Shown here piece after piece: positions 11,999 to 22,729 of a stretch of 64,000 nt of DNA. The position numbers were made by a program, and so were the translations under genes. Source of the stretch: Pilatotrama ljubarskyi (Eukaryota; Basidiomycota; Agaricomycetes; Polyporales; Polyporaceae). The notes beneath the pieces were generated by a model. The model worked only from the letters and a program-made list of their open reading frames with translations, did not search any database and had not been told where the DNA came from. The stretch is from positions 29,368 through 93,367 of the forward strand of contig MU277715.1 in NCBI GenBank assembly GCA_022385805.1. Direction: 5' to 3'. Position 1 is the first letter of the stretch. The number at the start of each line of letters is the position of its first letter.

Positions 11999-12826
11999 GA
12001 TGCGTGATGCGTCTATCCCGTCTGACTGGATCGGGTGCCTCGATATGAATCGAACTCAATACATTGGTGTCCGTTTAACTGCATACGCAGCGCAACAGCG
12101 CACAGCCTTTAAGGGTCCCGGACCTATCCAATTGTGCGTATGGAACCATTCACCTTTGAGCCTTAGGGACCGGCGACCCATACCGTACATGCTGGCCCCA
12201 TGAGGGTCCCTGCAGCGACCAACTGCGTGCTTTGCTTGTCGGGGCTGCGGATGAACGATTCGCTCACCCTAGGTAACGACTCGCTCCATTCATCATGTGG
12301 TCCACGCAGCAACTCTAGGTCTGGTGAAGGTGACACGATCTACAGACTGCAGGAATCTTCCACGCTCAACGCATCTCGTGGGCCCATCCCTGGGGACCAG
12401 TGAGGGAACAGAGTGCAGAGGTGAGCCCCCCACGCGCTTCGAACGGCATGCCCAGGGAGTGGACTGATCGATGCACGTATCGGAAACAGGTTCCCCCGGC
12501 CTCGTCGTGAGCTTCCTGGACGATCCGTGAGATATCTATAGCCCAGCTAACGCCTCTGAGCATGAAGCCCGGAACCGTCCCGTCGCGCGGCCTGCCCGTC
12601 TTCTGCCCCCGACGTGTGGCGTGTCAAACCTGCACAAGGTCTTCGGCCAGAGTGCAAAGGTCCTTCCCCGCTTTCCCCACCGAACGCAGTCGTGTTGATC
12701 CGTTGATTCCGCCCCATTCATTGCTGACCTATCGCGTACATAGCGCTGCGGCGAGATTTCACACAGGCATATAAGACGGCCAAGTGGGCTCTGTCCCATT
12801 GCGTCTGTCGTACCCCAGTCGCGAAG
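11999..12826. other. Intergenic region and P450 promoter
   Basis: No gene is recognised. A TATAAG element at 12770-12775 and an ATG at 12827 followed by a good GTGAGT donor (12861) suggest that P450 transcripts start near 12800 with a small 5' exon. Confidence 0.4.
12770..12775 (+). promoter_or_regulatory. Probable TATA box upstream of the P450 gene
   Basis: TATAAG occurs in the context GGCATATAAGACGG, about 57 bp before the ATG at 12827 and about 227 bp before the in-frame ATG at 12997. If used, it implies a 5' exon with an intron at about 12861-12957. Confidence 0.45.
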
Positions 12827-12996
12827 ATGGTCTTCACGCAACAGCATGGTGGGCTCTTGGGTGAGTATCCTCAGCTGTTCATATGCGCGCTAGCTCTGGT
12901 GCGTCTCAAACACGACGTTCACTCCGATTCTCGTTCGATTCACCACGTCCCCCATAGGTCACCCACCAGTTGTTAAAGTATCTGGAGACGTACTCA

Positions 12997-15016
12997 ATGG
13001 CTACACATGTACTGCTGTTATGCATCCCTCTTCTGGTCGGCTTCCAACTACTGCAGCCCACGATGGCACCATTCGGCGCAGCTTGCCTTTCTGCTGCGGC
13101 GTTCGTCTCGACTCTACTCGTCTCAACGACGCTCTATCGCATTTCACCATTCCATCGACTCGCTAAATATCCGGGCCCATTCCCCTGCAAGCTCTCAAAG
13201 GTCTGGATGGCATGCGTATCTGCTACTGGCCGTCAACATCTCTATATCAAGAGCCTACATGACAAGTATGGTGATGTAGTGAGGATAGGTACGCCACTCC
13301 CATGCAATGGTCCCCCGACGCCTCTGATCCACCTGTTTCCAGGACCCAATGAGCTATCGTTCAGAGATCCGTCCATCGTGAATGTCGCGCTTGGGTCGCC
13401 GGGAGTTCCGAAGGGGCCGCGTAAGTACCGCACTCCACGTTTATGTCAGAAGCTCACCTTCCCTGCACTATGTCAGTGATGATTGGGCGCATCCTGACCG
13501 CTACCGACCTTCCCTTGCCGGGGATCATGGACCCTCAAGTCCATCAGGAGCGCCGGAAGTTATGGAATCGCGCCATGAGTGCAAGCGCCCTGAAGGAATA
13601 CGAGCCGCAGATCGCCAACAGGGCGAACCAATTGGTGCACGTCCTTGAATCGCAGAAAGACGATTTCGACATAGGCCAATTTGTGAAGTTCTTCGCGTAT
13701 GTGCGCGTCTGTGCTCATCCGTCTTGTCCGATACTGATGATCAAGCTCATGACAGATACGACTTCATGTGCGATATGGCGTACGTGTACAGTGTACATGG
13801 CACGCTTAACTTGTGCTCATCCCAGGTGCAATCAGGTACGGCGGTGGATCCGAGCTGCTCCGTGACGGGGACGAACACAACATCTGGCATACGCTGGAAG
13901 AGGGCATGCCGTGAGTACTACGCTTCCGACCCCGGATGCACGATCTTCATCATCCGTGCAGAGCTGCCACGTTCCTAAGCCATGTGCCTTGGCTAGGTCC
14001 CTACTTCGGTAGCCTTCCGGTCATCTCAGCCCCTGTTGCACGTCTGCTCTCCCATTGCAGAGAATATACTCTGCAGCGCATCCGACGCGGTACAGTGCGC
14101 AAGGACGTGTTCCACTATCTGGTGAGCCTGCCCTCTCCCGTAAACCTTGATGCACGGGACCTCACATTTCACCGGGGTAGAGCAACGAAGATCAGCCCGG
14201 AAAGGGTTCTCCCCCGCTGCAGCAGCTCGTTGATGACGGCGTCCTTGCGATTGTTGCCGGGGCCGATACGACGTCTAGCGCGCTCACGAGCCTTTTCTTC
14301 TGTCTCTGCACTCATCCCGGCGCGTACAAGCGTCTCCAGGAAGAGGTCGACCGTTTCTATGCCCCGGGCGAGGACCCGTGTGAGGCGAAGTATCACAAGG
14401 ACATGTACTACCTCACTGCCGTCATGTGAGCAACCTATTCTGATGTTCGGACGCGTGTGCAAATCTCATGGAACTACGCGTAGCAATGAGACTCTGCGCC
14501 TCTACCCGCCCGTACCGAGTGGGACTCAACGCCAGGTGCCGCACCGCAGCCCAGGGATCATGCTAGGGCCATAGTGAGCATGATTGACTGGCAGCATAGT
14601 CACTCGTTGCCTGACGCCGCCCTTGCAGCTTCGTACCTCCGGGAACGGCCATGTTCCTCCATCCGTACACGATGCATCGCGACCCTCGTAACTTCTCACC
14701 CTTCCCGGACGATTTCTGGCCTGAGCGCTGGCTCATCGCTGCCGGGCGCGCCTCGCCGTCCGACCTCGACTCCAAGTACTCAAGGTCGTTCGCGCACAAC
14801 GAGGCGGCCTTCGTCCCGTTCTCGTACGGGCCCGCGAACTGCGTGGGCAAGCAGCTCGCGATGCAGGAGATGCGCACCGTCGTCTGCTCGGTCTTGCAGA
14901 AGTTCGAAATGCGGCTGCGCGAGGGGTGGAACCCGCAGGAGTATGACGAGGGCTTCAGAGACTACTTCGTGACGACGAGGCCGGCGGTACCTGTGACCTT
15001 GAAGGCGAGGTACTGA
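12997..15016 (+). CDS. Cytochrome P450 monooxygenase
   Basis: The frame is open from about 12958 and the first in-frame ATG is at 12997 (MATHVLLLCIPLLVGF). An upstream exon from ATG 12827 does not keep the frame, so it is more likely 5' untranslated. The N-terminus has two hydrophobic stretches (membrane anchor) followed by the proline hinge KYPGPFPCKLSKVW. Splicing gives YGDVVRIGPNELSF, the I-helix AGADTTSS, the K-helix ETLRLYPPVPSGTQRQV, FVPPGTAMFLHPYTMHRDP, the PERW motif and the heme loop FVPFSYGPANCVGKQLAMQEM with the Cys ligand. The loop has Ala-Asn before Cys where many P450s have Arg; PFSYGPxNCVGK is common in basidiomycete CYP families. About nine or ten short introns. The frame is intact to the stop at 15014-15016. 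Microsomal monooxygenase; substrate unknown, with no biosynthetic cluster evident. Confidence 0.9.
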
Positions 15017-15195
15017 ACTCTAAGCGCGACGAGGCGTGGTCAAAGATGAGGATCCTGGACGCAACGTCTTACTATGATCATTACACGTATTAGAGTGGTA
15101 CAGATCGTTGATCGAGCGACGAATGCAGCACGTCATGGTAGCGTAGGGGACGTCCGTATCCTCTCGGTCGTCTTCAGCTCAAGCGTACCGAGAAG

Positions 15196-17126
15196 CTACG
15201 CCGCCTTCGCGATGAGTAACTGACTCAACGCGCCAAGACTGTCCACAACCACCGACGGCTTCGGATTTGACTCTGCGAACGTGGAAACGAAAAAATTCAC
15301 GCTCGCCTCGCGGTTATCTGGGCGCCTGACGTGCGCTGTAGCGAGGCGACTGCCTTGTGCAGGAGCGAGGATGCGACCGATCCCAGCACTCGCCACAAGG
15401 ATCTCGTCTTCGCGCAGACCAGGTAGGTGGTTGGCGCCTAGTGCGTGTAAGCACTTCCAGGAGGCCTCCGAGGAGGCGAAGTGTACGGACGGTGCCGTAG
15501 GCGATATGACGGAATCCTCGAGGATATTGGGTGGAAGGACTCGTCGGAGATCGGTCAGAGTCTCGGGAGAGTGTGGTGGTAGATACATGAGGGTAAATTC
15601 TGCTGCTTTGAGCGTGTCGATAGCGTCGCAGACGTCTGCATATGGCTGAGGCTCCAGGATTATCGGTAGTGTAGATGCGACGAGCTTCGCACGAATATCC
15701 GGAGCGACGTCGAGCTTCTTGGCGAGCGTCAAAAGAGCGTCATGGACGATGGTAGCAAGCGACACCGCAGACGCGTCATGTGCTCGTTCGGCGAAAGCTT
15801 CGCATTCCACATAGCGCGAGAGGATCTTGTCTAGGGAAACGCGGCGGCGGACGAATGGCGACCATGTGCTGAGCGCACGCCGCACGGCAGATTCGCGGTC
15901 CTGCTGCGGGTTAATCTGACATACGGCTCCGCGATCCGAGTGATGACGTACCAGGATGACCCCGAATATGTCGAGAACAATTATCCTTGGTCGTCCCAAC
16001 GGTATGTCACGAAATATCTCACGTAGAAATTTGAAGGTATCCGGTAGGAACGGGTAGTCTGAAGCGGTCGAAAGAAGACTGAAGGGGTCCCGTCCCTCCC
16101 AGTTGAACGGCAGGTCCTCTACTGGTTCCACAGGAATATGACTGTAAGGACTAGACAAAGAAAACAGTTCCATCGCTGTCGACCTCAATGGATAGTTCCT
16201 GTATGCGTCCAGCGGTGAGGGCGCTTTGGTAGCGCCCGGATTGTCCTCCGGTTTAGTGCCCTGCTGCGAGTCGAGACGTGAATAACGGCTGCATAGCAAG
16301 GCGAGCCAAACCGGTCGAGAGCTCACCTGTCTGCGAGCTACCACCCAATCAATGGTATCCACTACTCCATCCCAGCGGTAGTCCTTGCACACCCTACCAC
16401 GAGATAAGCGACAAGGCGGGAGCAGTGGAGGACTGCGTCTTACTGGTGGAATAGGTAGATCTCTTCGTATATGATGGATGGGCTCTCTAGGCAGGGGAAG
16501 TAGTCGTCCACGAATTCGAAGCAATAGGCACGTGGAGCGTTCGCTCCGCCAAGGATGTATCGGTGGTGATGGCCTCCACTGAAGGAGGACCACTCTCTCG
16601 GAGCGGACTCTGTGGGTATCCACGCGCGACGAGGACGCACTTCGCGATAGTAGTAGTCACGAGCTGGCGCTGTATTGTTCGAGGCAGCATACTTGAACTT
16701 GAGAAGACTAGGCTTGTCAAGCTCGTAATATATCGTCGCCAATGGTTCGTTGGGGTAGTGAATCTTCAGCCGCGGGACGGTATGCACGTACAGCGGCCAG
16801 TCGATGACATCCTCGAACGAATGCAAGGGATAGGTCGTCGTCAGTTGAGCATCTGCCCCTTGGAGTCTCTTGGAGTCTAAAGCTAGTCTAGGGCCCAGAG
16901 TAAACGAGGAACCGGGGATATTAATCGGAGAGGGTTCTGTAGAAACGACGTAGAGCAGCCTTGGATTCATAATGGGCTTATCCACCTTTTCTTCGTCCAC
17001 GAGAGCGACCCTGAGGGCCCAGAAAGGTGCCGTGTGGATCTTCCGGGCAGTAAGTTGACCAAAACGTGTAAGCCAGAAGGCAGAAGAGTATGGATCCAAG
17101 CGGGCGACCACCAGTGAGTGCGGCAT
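15196..17126 (-). CDS. Unit 1: two-domain protein, unrecognised N-terminal domain plus HAD-like C-terminal domain (intact)
   Basis: ATG at 17126 (MPHSLVVARLDP), stop at 15196. Exon 1 encodes about 228 residues of an unrecognised domain ending YEEIYLFHQ. A 50-bp intron leads to VCKDYRWDGVVDTIDWVVARRQ, another (about 63 bp) to QGTKPEDNPG, and a third, after FGVIL, joins to DRESAVRRAL. The last part resembles haloacid-dehalogenase-type HAD proteins. IIVLDIFGVIL matches motif I (DxFGT-type, Asp kept). LMYLPPHSPETLTDLRRVLP aligns with the SNG-like motif II region. EILVASAGIGRILAPAQ aligns with the motif IV region but lacks its acidic residues, followed by ATAHVRRPDN. So HAD-like is a moderate call and activity is doubtful. 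It is divergently paired with the kinase at 17494; similar pairs recur at 18949-23966 and 24253-27728. Confidence 0.65.
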
Positions 17127-17493
17127 CCTATTGAGTACTAGTCGCGGTCAATAGGCAACAAGAGGCGGCGCAGGAGTTAGCAGTGTTTCTGGGAAGTCGC
17201 AAGGACGGGTCCTAGAGAGAATGTCTATCCTCGCGCTGCAGGCCGAGCTGCTACGGACGTATGTTATAACGGTGACCGGGACTGTTTGGTCAGAGATGTG
17301 TGGCAGTCGGAACCAACGCAAGTAGGCGCTCAGTGCTTCAGGTCCATTCGTACTAGATCGTAGTACTACGATCGCGAGTAGTAACTTTACACGAAGGAGT
17401 TCCCACTACCTGGCTGCTGCAAGCCCACAGTATCGACGTCTCTCGTTGATCAGCGGAACCTGCAGGTTGCTAAAGTCAGGGAGGTTGTGTCGA
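17127..17493. promoter_or_regulatory. Unit 1 shared bidirectional promoter region
   Basis: These 367 bp separate the start codons of the HAD-like gene (-) and the CK1-like kinase gene (+). Nothing else is encoded. The equivalent spacer in unit 3 is 353 bp, so the head-to-head arrangement is conserved. I could not identify specific factor sites with confidence. Confidence 0.5.
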
Positions 17494-18722
17494 ATGCTCC
17501 CAGGAGCCGTGGTACCGGGCGAGAGGGAGTACATCCCGTCCTTCTCCGTGTGTGGGATTTGGCAGACCACCCACTTCATCGGACAGGGATCAACAGGTAC
17601 GTAAGACCTTTCCTATAGAGCTGTTGCTCATCTAACCGTAATCGACGTCACTGATTGGTGCCGCACAGGTGAGGTGATCCACGCATTCAACGCACTGGAC
17701 GGGACGGAAGTGGTCGTCAAGATGCAACCAGTGCCGCTAGCGGCCCCCGAGCCTTCGAAGCCACTCAGCATAGAATATGAGGCCGCCATGTACCGACTCA
17801 TCCCTGATGATACCGAAGGGTTCCCAGTAGTCCACTGGTCCGGAATAGATGGCAATCACTGGGTGCTAGTTCTCGACAAGCTGGGGCCGACCCTCGAGTC
17901 GCTGCGTCGCTTCTGCAGAGGGAAGTTCTCTCTCAAAACCATCTGCATGCTCGCAGATCAGATGGTGCGCTTGCCGTGCTGCCAACCATGCTGCATGCTC
18001 ACGCGACGTGTCCTCCAGCTACACAGGCTCGAATTCCTTCACTCACTAGGAATAGTCCATGGCGATGTGAAGCCCCACAACTTCGCCATTGGGTACAAGG
18101 AGCACAAGAACATTGTGCATATGATCGATCTCGGCCATGCTAAAATGTATCTCGATCCCAAAACCGGCACCCACATCCCATTCCGCGAAGAGCGCGCCGC
18201 CACGGGCACTATACGCTATGCCAGCGTGGCGGCGCATTCTAGGCACGGTACGTCCAGATTCTCTTCTCCCAGTAGCGGCCACGTTTCCTTATGACCCACC
18301 TTGCTGGCATGACAGAGGTCTCACGGCGCGATGACCTCGAATCGTTCCTCTACGTCTTGCTCGAGTTCTACTACGGCACCTTGCCCTGGAGGGGCATCCT
18401 CGCGCCGAACTGGAAGGCTAAAGTGGAGCGAACCGTGAGCATGAAATCCGGCAACGTCTTGCCCGACCTCCTCGCCCAGTCTCCCCCCGAGTTCGGCGCA
18501 TTCCATCAACACTGTGCTAGCCTATCCTACGGACAGGCCCCCGACTACGACTTCCTCAGGACCCTGTTCAGCACGCGGCTGAAGGTGGAGGGATGGACGT
18601 GCGACTGGCAGTTCGACTGGCTGGATCCCTCTGGGCTGCTAGGCGGGACACTCATCCCGGAGGAGTACGTGGTGGATATAGATTTGGTTGAGGAACGGGA
18701 GTGGAACCCGGAGTATATGTAG
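17494..18722 (+). CDS. Unit 1: CK1-type protein kinase
   Basis: ATG at 17494 (MLPGAVVPGEREYIPSFSVCGIW), stop at 18720-18722, three short introns. The kinase order is FIGQGSTGEV (Gly loop), TEVVVKMQP (ATP-binding Lys), GFPVVHWSGIDGNHWVLVLDKLGPTLESL, FCRGKFSLKTICMLADQM, LHRLEFLHSLGIVHGDVKPHNFAIG (catalytic loop), HMIDLGHAKMY, GTIRYASVAAH, VSRRDDLESFLYVLLEFYYGTLPWRG, PDYDFLRTLF and WQFDWLDPSG. These blocks are diagnostic of casein kinase 1. Deviations: HGD replaces HRD, His replaces Asp in KPDN, and DLG replaces DFG, with the metal Asp kept. Catalysis is therefore plausible but possibly altered. It has about 350 residues, without the long C-terminal tail of Yck or Hrr25 kinases. Paralogues lie at 22730 and 26536. 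Confidence 0.88.
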
Positions 18723-18948
18723 AGGTCGACTACACGCGAGGAGAAAGGATAAAGTAGGCAGGTACTACATGACGCTCAGCTGGGGCGAGCTTCGCACTCG
18801 GTGACTGTGGCGTGGTCCGCCAGCGAACGCGAACTTGTATCCCGGCCGAAAAAAAAAATTTAGGGGAGTCAATGTCCGACGTTCGAATCTCGAGTGTAAG
18901 CAGGCCTTCATCGGCATCGCTCGCAACTCCGGAGCGCTTCATGACAGC

Positions 18949-20658
18949 CTACTCCGTCTTGCCATCAAGTATGTCAGCCAATTCGCCAAGACTATCCACA
19001 ACGACCGACGGCTTCGGATTCGACCTTGGGTACGGCGAAACCACAATTTACAAAGTCCACGCTCGCCTCCCGATTTCCACGCCGTCGCATCAGCGCGGTA
19101 GCGAGGTAACTCTGCTGTGCAGGGGCGAGAATGCGACCGATCCCGGCGCTCACGACAAGGATCTCGTCCTCGTGCAGGCCTGGTATGCGATTGGCAACCA
19201 TTTTCGGCAGGGACTTCCAGAAGGCAGGCTCGGAGGCGAAGTGTACGGACAGTGCCGTAGGCAATACCACGGACTGTGTTAGGGTGTTCGGCGGGAGTAC
19301 GCGCCGGAGGTAGGTGAGCGTCTCGGGCGAGTGTGGCGGTACGTATACCAGGGTGAGTCCTGCTGCTCGGAGTGTGTCGATCGCGTCGCAGGCGTCCGCA
19401 TACGGTCGCGGTTCCAAGATGATGCGGAGCGCTGACGAGATGAGCCTGCCACGTTCGTCCGGGTTGATGTCGAGCTTCTTGGCTAGCGTCACAAGAGCAT
19501 CGTGAACGACAGCGGCCAGAGACATAGCAGACTCTCCGCCATCCTTTTCGGCGAAGGCTTCGCATTCCACATAGCGGGAGACGATCTTGTGCCCGAAGAC
19601 GTCGTATAAACGTCCCAGCTATCCGTGCTGGACGGCGAGCTCTTCCCGCGTTTCGCGGGAGTGCCAAGGTGAGGACTCGGTAGAGCATACAATTGCTGCG
19701 CTACCAACCTTAAGGAATCATCTTCGCGCGTGAACGAGGACGGTGGAATGTGGGCGGCGCACGGGTGATCCTGGGACTCGCTCGCCCGCTGTGGAGTGCG
19801 ACATGAGGGAATGCAACGGAGCACGGCACACTGAGTAGGTTGATCGCTCACCAGTCTGCGGGATATGACCCACTCAATCGTATCGACGGCTCCATGCCAC
19901 GTGTAATCCTTGCACACCCTGGGCCGAGGTAAGTCACGACGGTCGCGGCAGCTGAGACCTGGTGCGCCTTACTGATGGAAGAAGTAGATCTCCTCGTATA
20001 CAGTGGTAGGATGCTCGAACCACGGAAAACACTCGTCGAGAAAGTCGAAGCAATAAGCACGCGGAGAATTTGCTGCACCCAAGACGTAACGGTGGCGTCT
20101 TCCACTGAATGAGGTCCACTTATCCGGGATCGACTCTGTTGCGGGGATCCAGGCATGGCGTGGACGTACTTCGTGGTAGTAGTAGTCGAGCGCAGGTAGC
20201 CGGTTGTTAAGAGCAATCTCCTTGAATTTGAGGAGGCTCGGCCTGTCAAGCTCGTAATACATTGTCGTGAGTGGCTTCTGTGATGAGTAGTGTATCCTCA
20301 AGCGCGGAATGGTATGCACATATAGCGGCGATTCGAGGCGGGCCTCGGACGAGTGCAACGGGCGGGTCGTGGTCAACTGGGCATCTTCTGCTCGTACTCG
20401 CTTCGAGTCCAAAGCGAGTCTCGGACCTAAAGTGAGCGAGGCGTTGGATATGTGAATCGGAGAGGGTTGGGTGGAGACGACATAGAGCAGCTCGGGGTCC
20501 ATGATGGGTTCCTCTTCTTCATCCTCATTTGCAAGACTGATCCTGAGGGCCCAGAATGGTGTCGTCACAATCTTGCTTGCCGCAAGACGACCGAAACGGG
20601 GAATCCAGTATGCAGTTCGCGCAGGATCCAACCGAGCGACAACCAGTGAATGCGGCAT
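18949..20658 (-). pseudogene. Unit 2: broken copy of the HAD-like two-domain protein
   Basis: The first exon (20658-19969) is a full homologue of the unit 1 N-terminal domain, MPHSLVVARLDPARTAYW to YEEIYFFHQ. The next exon (VCKDYTWHGAVDTIEWVISRR) is also present. The C-terminal half is damaged in two ways. Around 19590-19640 the segment between the LYALPSPHLG region and KIVSRYVECEAFAEK is missing. Roughly 90 codons are lost, including HAD motif I (the IIVLDIFGV block), and the frame shifts across the join. Near 19030-19060 another shift separates NREASVDFVNC from the expected SNPKPSVVVDSLGELADILDG end (stop at 18949-18951). The rest of the HAD-like region is well conserved, so the damage looks recent. 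An N-terminal-only protein could still be made. Confidence 0.75.
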
Positions 20659-20998
20659 GCCAGCTCTTCGTCGCTAGTCAAAGGCGGGTACTGCAATGCG
20701 TTTGCGATGAAGAGCAGTGCGGCTGCTCGAGAAAGGCAGAGACAAGCAAGGAACGGCGGAGCGGACTTCGGCAGAATGATGGCCCGCCAGGGCCTGCAGG
20801 CCTCCGTCGCAAAACCCGAGTCGCCAGTGAGCAGCCAGCTGCGCCGACCTGTATCGAGTGTGGAGACCTTCCTTGGGTGCTTCCTGTAGCAAGCGTGTAG
20901 AGAACAATTGCAGAGTTAACAGGAGGAAGAGGGCGAGTACGGGCCACGCTGAGCGCTCCACTTCAGACAGACGAGGGGCGTGACGACACTGTGGATCC

Positions 20999-21030
20999 GA
21001 TATACAGTGAAAAGCACTGTTTCGCACAGT
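20999..21030 (+). repeat. Left terminal inverted repeat
   Basis: Begins GATATACAGTGAAA and continues CACTGTTT after a two-base difference. It pairs with the inverted copy at about 22365-22397. Confidence 0.75.
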
Positions 21031-22069
21031 AGATGCCAGGATTCAATGTCCGAAATACTGAAAATTCACGCAGTGAATTGCATTGTTTATCGGAATCAAT
21101 GTTCATTACATTGACTATTCAATGTGTTCTAGCCTATCGTTGTATACATTGATTCTTAAACACTGATTTTAGCTGTCCGATTACGCCCCACTCTTCTTCA
21201 ATGTTTGTAACGTTGCTCGCTCCCACGCCGCTCGAAGCCTACTCGAAGCCTGCCAAACCCTTCGTTTTCCTAAGTACTAAGCGCCCAAGCTGACCGCTTT
21301 GGGAAGTGCTCTCCCTTTCGAACTCCGCTTCATGTCAGACGTCATCGAACACTTCTCGCTCTTGCACCGCAACCACCACGAGCCCCTCCGTCTAGCTCTC
21401 GCTGTCCCCCGCGCAGCCATTCTCGCGACCTTGGACTGCTTATATGCGCCTTAAACCCTCTGTCGAGTTGTGTTCTACTGTGCCCAACCCCTCTGACTGC
21501 TCACTCGCCGCCATTGGCACCACAACTCACCTAGCGCGGCAACGAGCAGGCTCCGGGAAGTCCATCGCCCTGACTCGCACTAGGGCCCGTCGGGGCATCA
21601 TCGGAGTGGGCATGGCTGGACTCAGCTGACAAGGTATGTACATGTAGGAATCTCACGGGAGCTCTAGACGCGGTGAGTGCTGCATTGGCCAGCCCGCCTC
21701 GCCGCGCTCGTTGATGTTGGTTGCGTTATGGGAGCTTCAGGTCAGTTGGCATGCCGGCACCACAGCGCGAGGGCCTCGCACCATACGAGCAGCGCTACAC
21801 AAGCTCGTACATTCGGCGAGTGTTGCTCGTTCGGCCGAGGAAAAGGCTGGCACTGACGAGACAGGCGCTCAAAGGGCGTAAGCAGGATGTTTGTGCGGGT
21901 GCGCTCGTTCCGCGATGTGGCAGAAGTCAGAGTGAAGGTGCGCACGCTAAATGATCACTTCGCGCACTTCGTGGCCTGGCGGGTGCGAGAGGCGCGGCGA
22001 GTGGCTGAGTCGGGGGCCAGTGGTGGGTTGAGCGACGGTGAGTCGTCGCTCATCACTCTGTTCTTCTGC

Positions 22070-22159
22070 NNNNNNNNNNNNNNNNNNNNNNNNNNNNNNN
22101 NNNNNNNNNNNNNNNNNNNNNNNNNNNNNNNNNNNNNNNNNNNNNNNNNNNNNNNNNNN
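22070..22159. other. Assembly gap (90 N)
   Basis: An unresolved run of N inside the terminal-inverted-repeat element. True length and content are unknown, so the element could be longer and could contain more than is seen. Confidence 0.99.
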
Positions 22160-22364
22160 CAGCTACTTGAACAATACTTTTCACTGTTCCCTCGCCGAAG
22201 ACAGTGAAAATCATTGAAATTTTGGCACAGTTCACTGTGTGGAACAATGACTTCCAGAGCAATCACTGTGCAGAACGATGGCTTCGAGAGGAATCACTGT
22301 TGCATATGATCCTTACACCTATCTGTGTAACAGTTACATTCACTGTTCAGGACAACTAATCGGG

Positions 22365-22397
22365 TACTGTAGTAAACAGTGAATTTCACTGTATATC
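22365..22397 (-). repeat. Right terminal inverted repeat
   Basis: On the minus strand it reads GATATACAGTGAAA, two differences, then CACTGTTT, mirroring the left end at 20999. Confidence 0.75.
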
Positions 22398-22729
22398 CTA
22401 CCCACAGTGACGACTCAGCGATGTATTCTGGAAGCTCGAGAGCGAGACAAGAGGTTGCGCGAGCACCGACTCTGCCGCTACTGGGGTCGGTTCGTCGAAA
22501 CAGACGAAGATGAGAGCGTTGCCCTCCCCTGCCACTGCCACATCGTGTGTTTGCTGATCACGGACATAGCTCGTGCCCAACACGCTTCACAGTCCGTGTA
22601 ACGATAGGCTCTGAGGCACCTTCTAGCGTCTTCTACCATATATTGCGACCGCTTCTTTCCGCCTCTCAACCGCTCCTCAACAAGGCCTCAGGCTGAGAGG
22701 TCAGGTTCTGCTAAACGAGCCACTCATAG

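Larger units (their letters stand above)
20999..22395. mobile_element. Non-autonomous DNA transposon with terminal inverted repeats inside the unit 2 bidirectional promoter
   Basis: The left end at 21005 reads CAGTGAAAAGCACTGTTT and the right end, read inward from 22391, reads CAGTGAAATTCACTGTTT. These are 16 of 18 identical, with further matches (ACAGTA) just inside. Both ends abut TATA (21001-21004 and 22392-22395), consistent with a TA or TATA target duplication; the preceding GA/TC pair extends the symmetry. The subterminal regions, 21005-21180 and 22165-22391, are AT-rich and full of short CACTG/CAGTG and CAATGT motifs. No transposase is evident inside, though a 90-base N run lies at 22070-22159. 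A TA target and CAGT ends fit a Tc1/mariner-like MITE, but the superfamily is inferred. It separates the two start codons of unit 2 (20658 and 22730). Confidence 0.75.

Noticed and set aside
12827..12860. ATG with GTGAGT donor upstream of the P450, as a coding first exon
   Set aside because: Joining it to any nearby acceptor does not keep the P450 reading frame; it is better explained as a 5' untranslated exon or short upstream frame.
18850..18862. A-rich run as a retrotransposon tail
   Set aside because: Only about nine A in a row, with no retroelement sequence or target duplication nearby.
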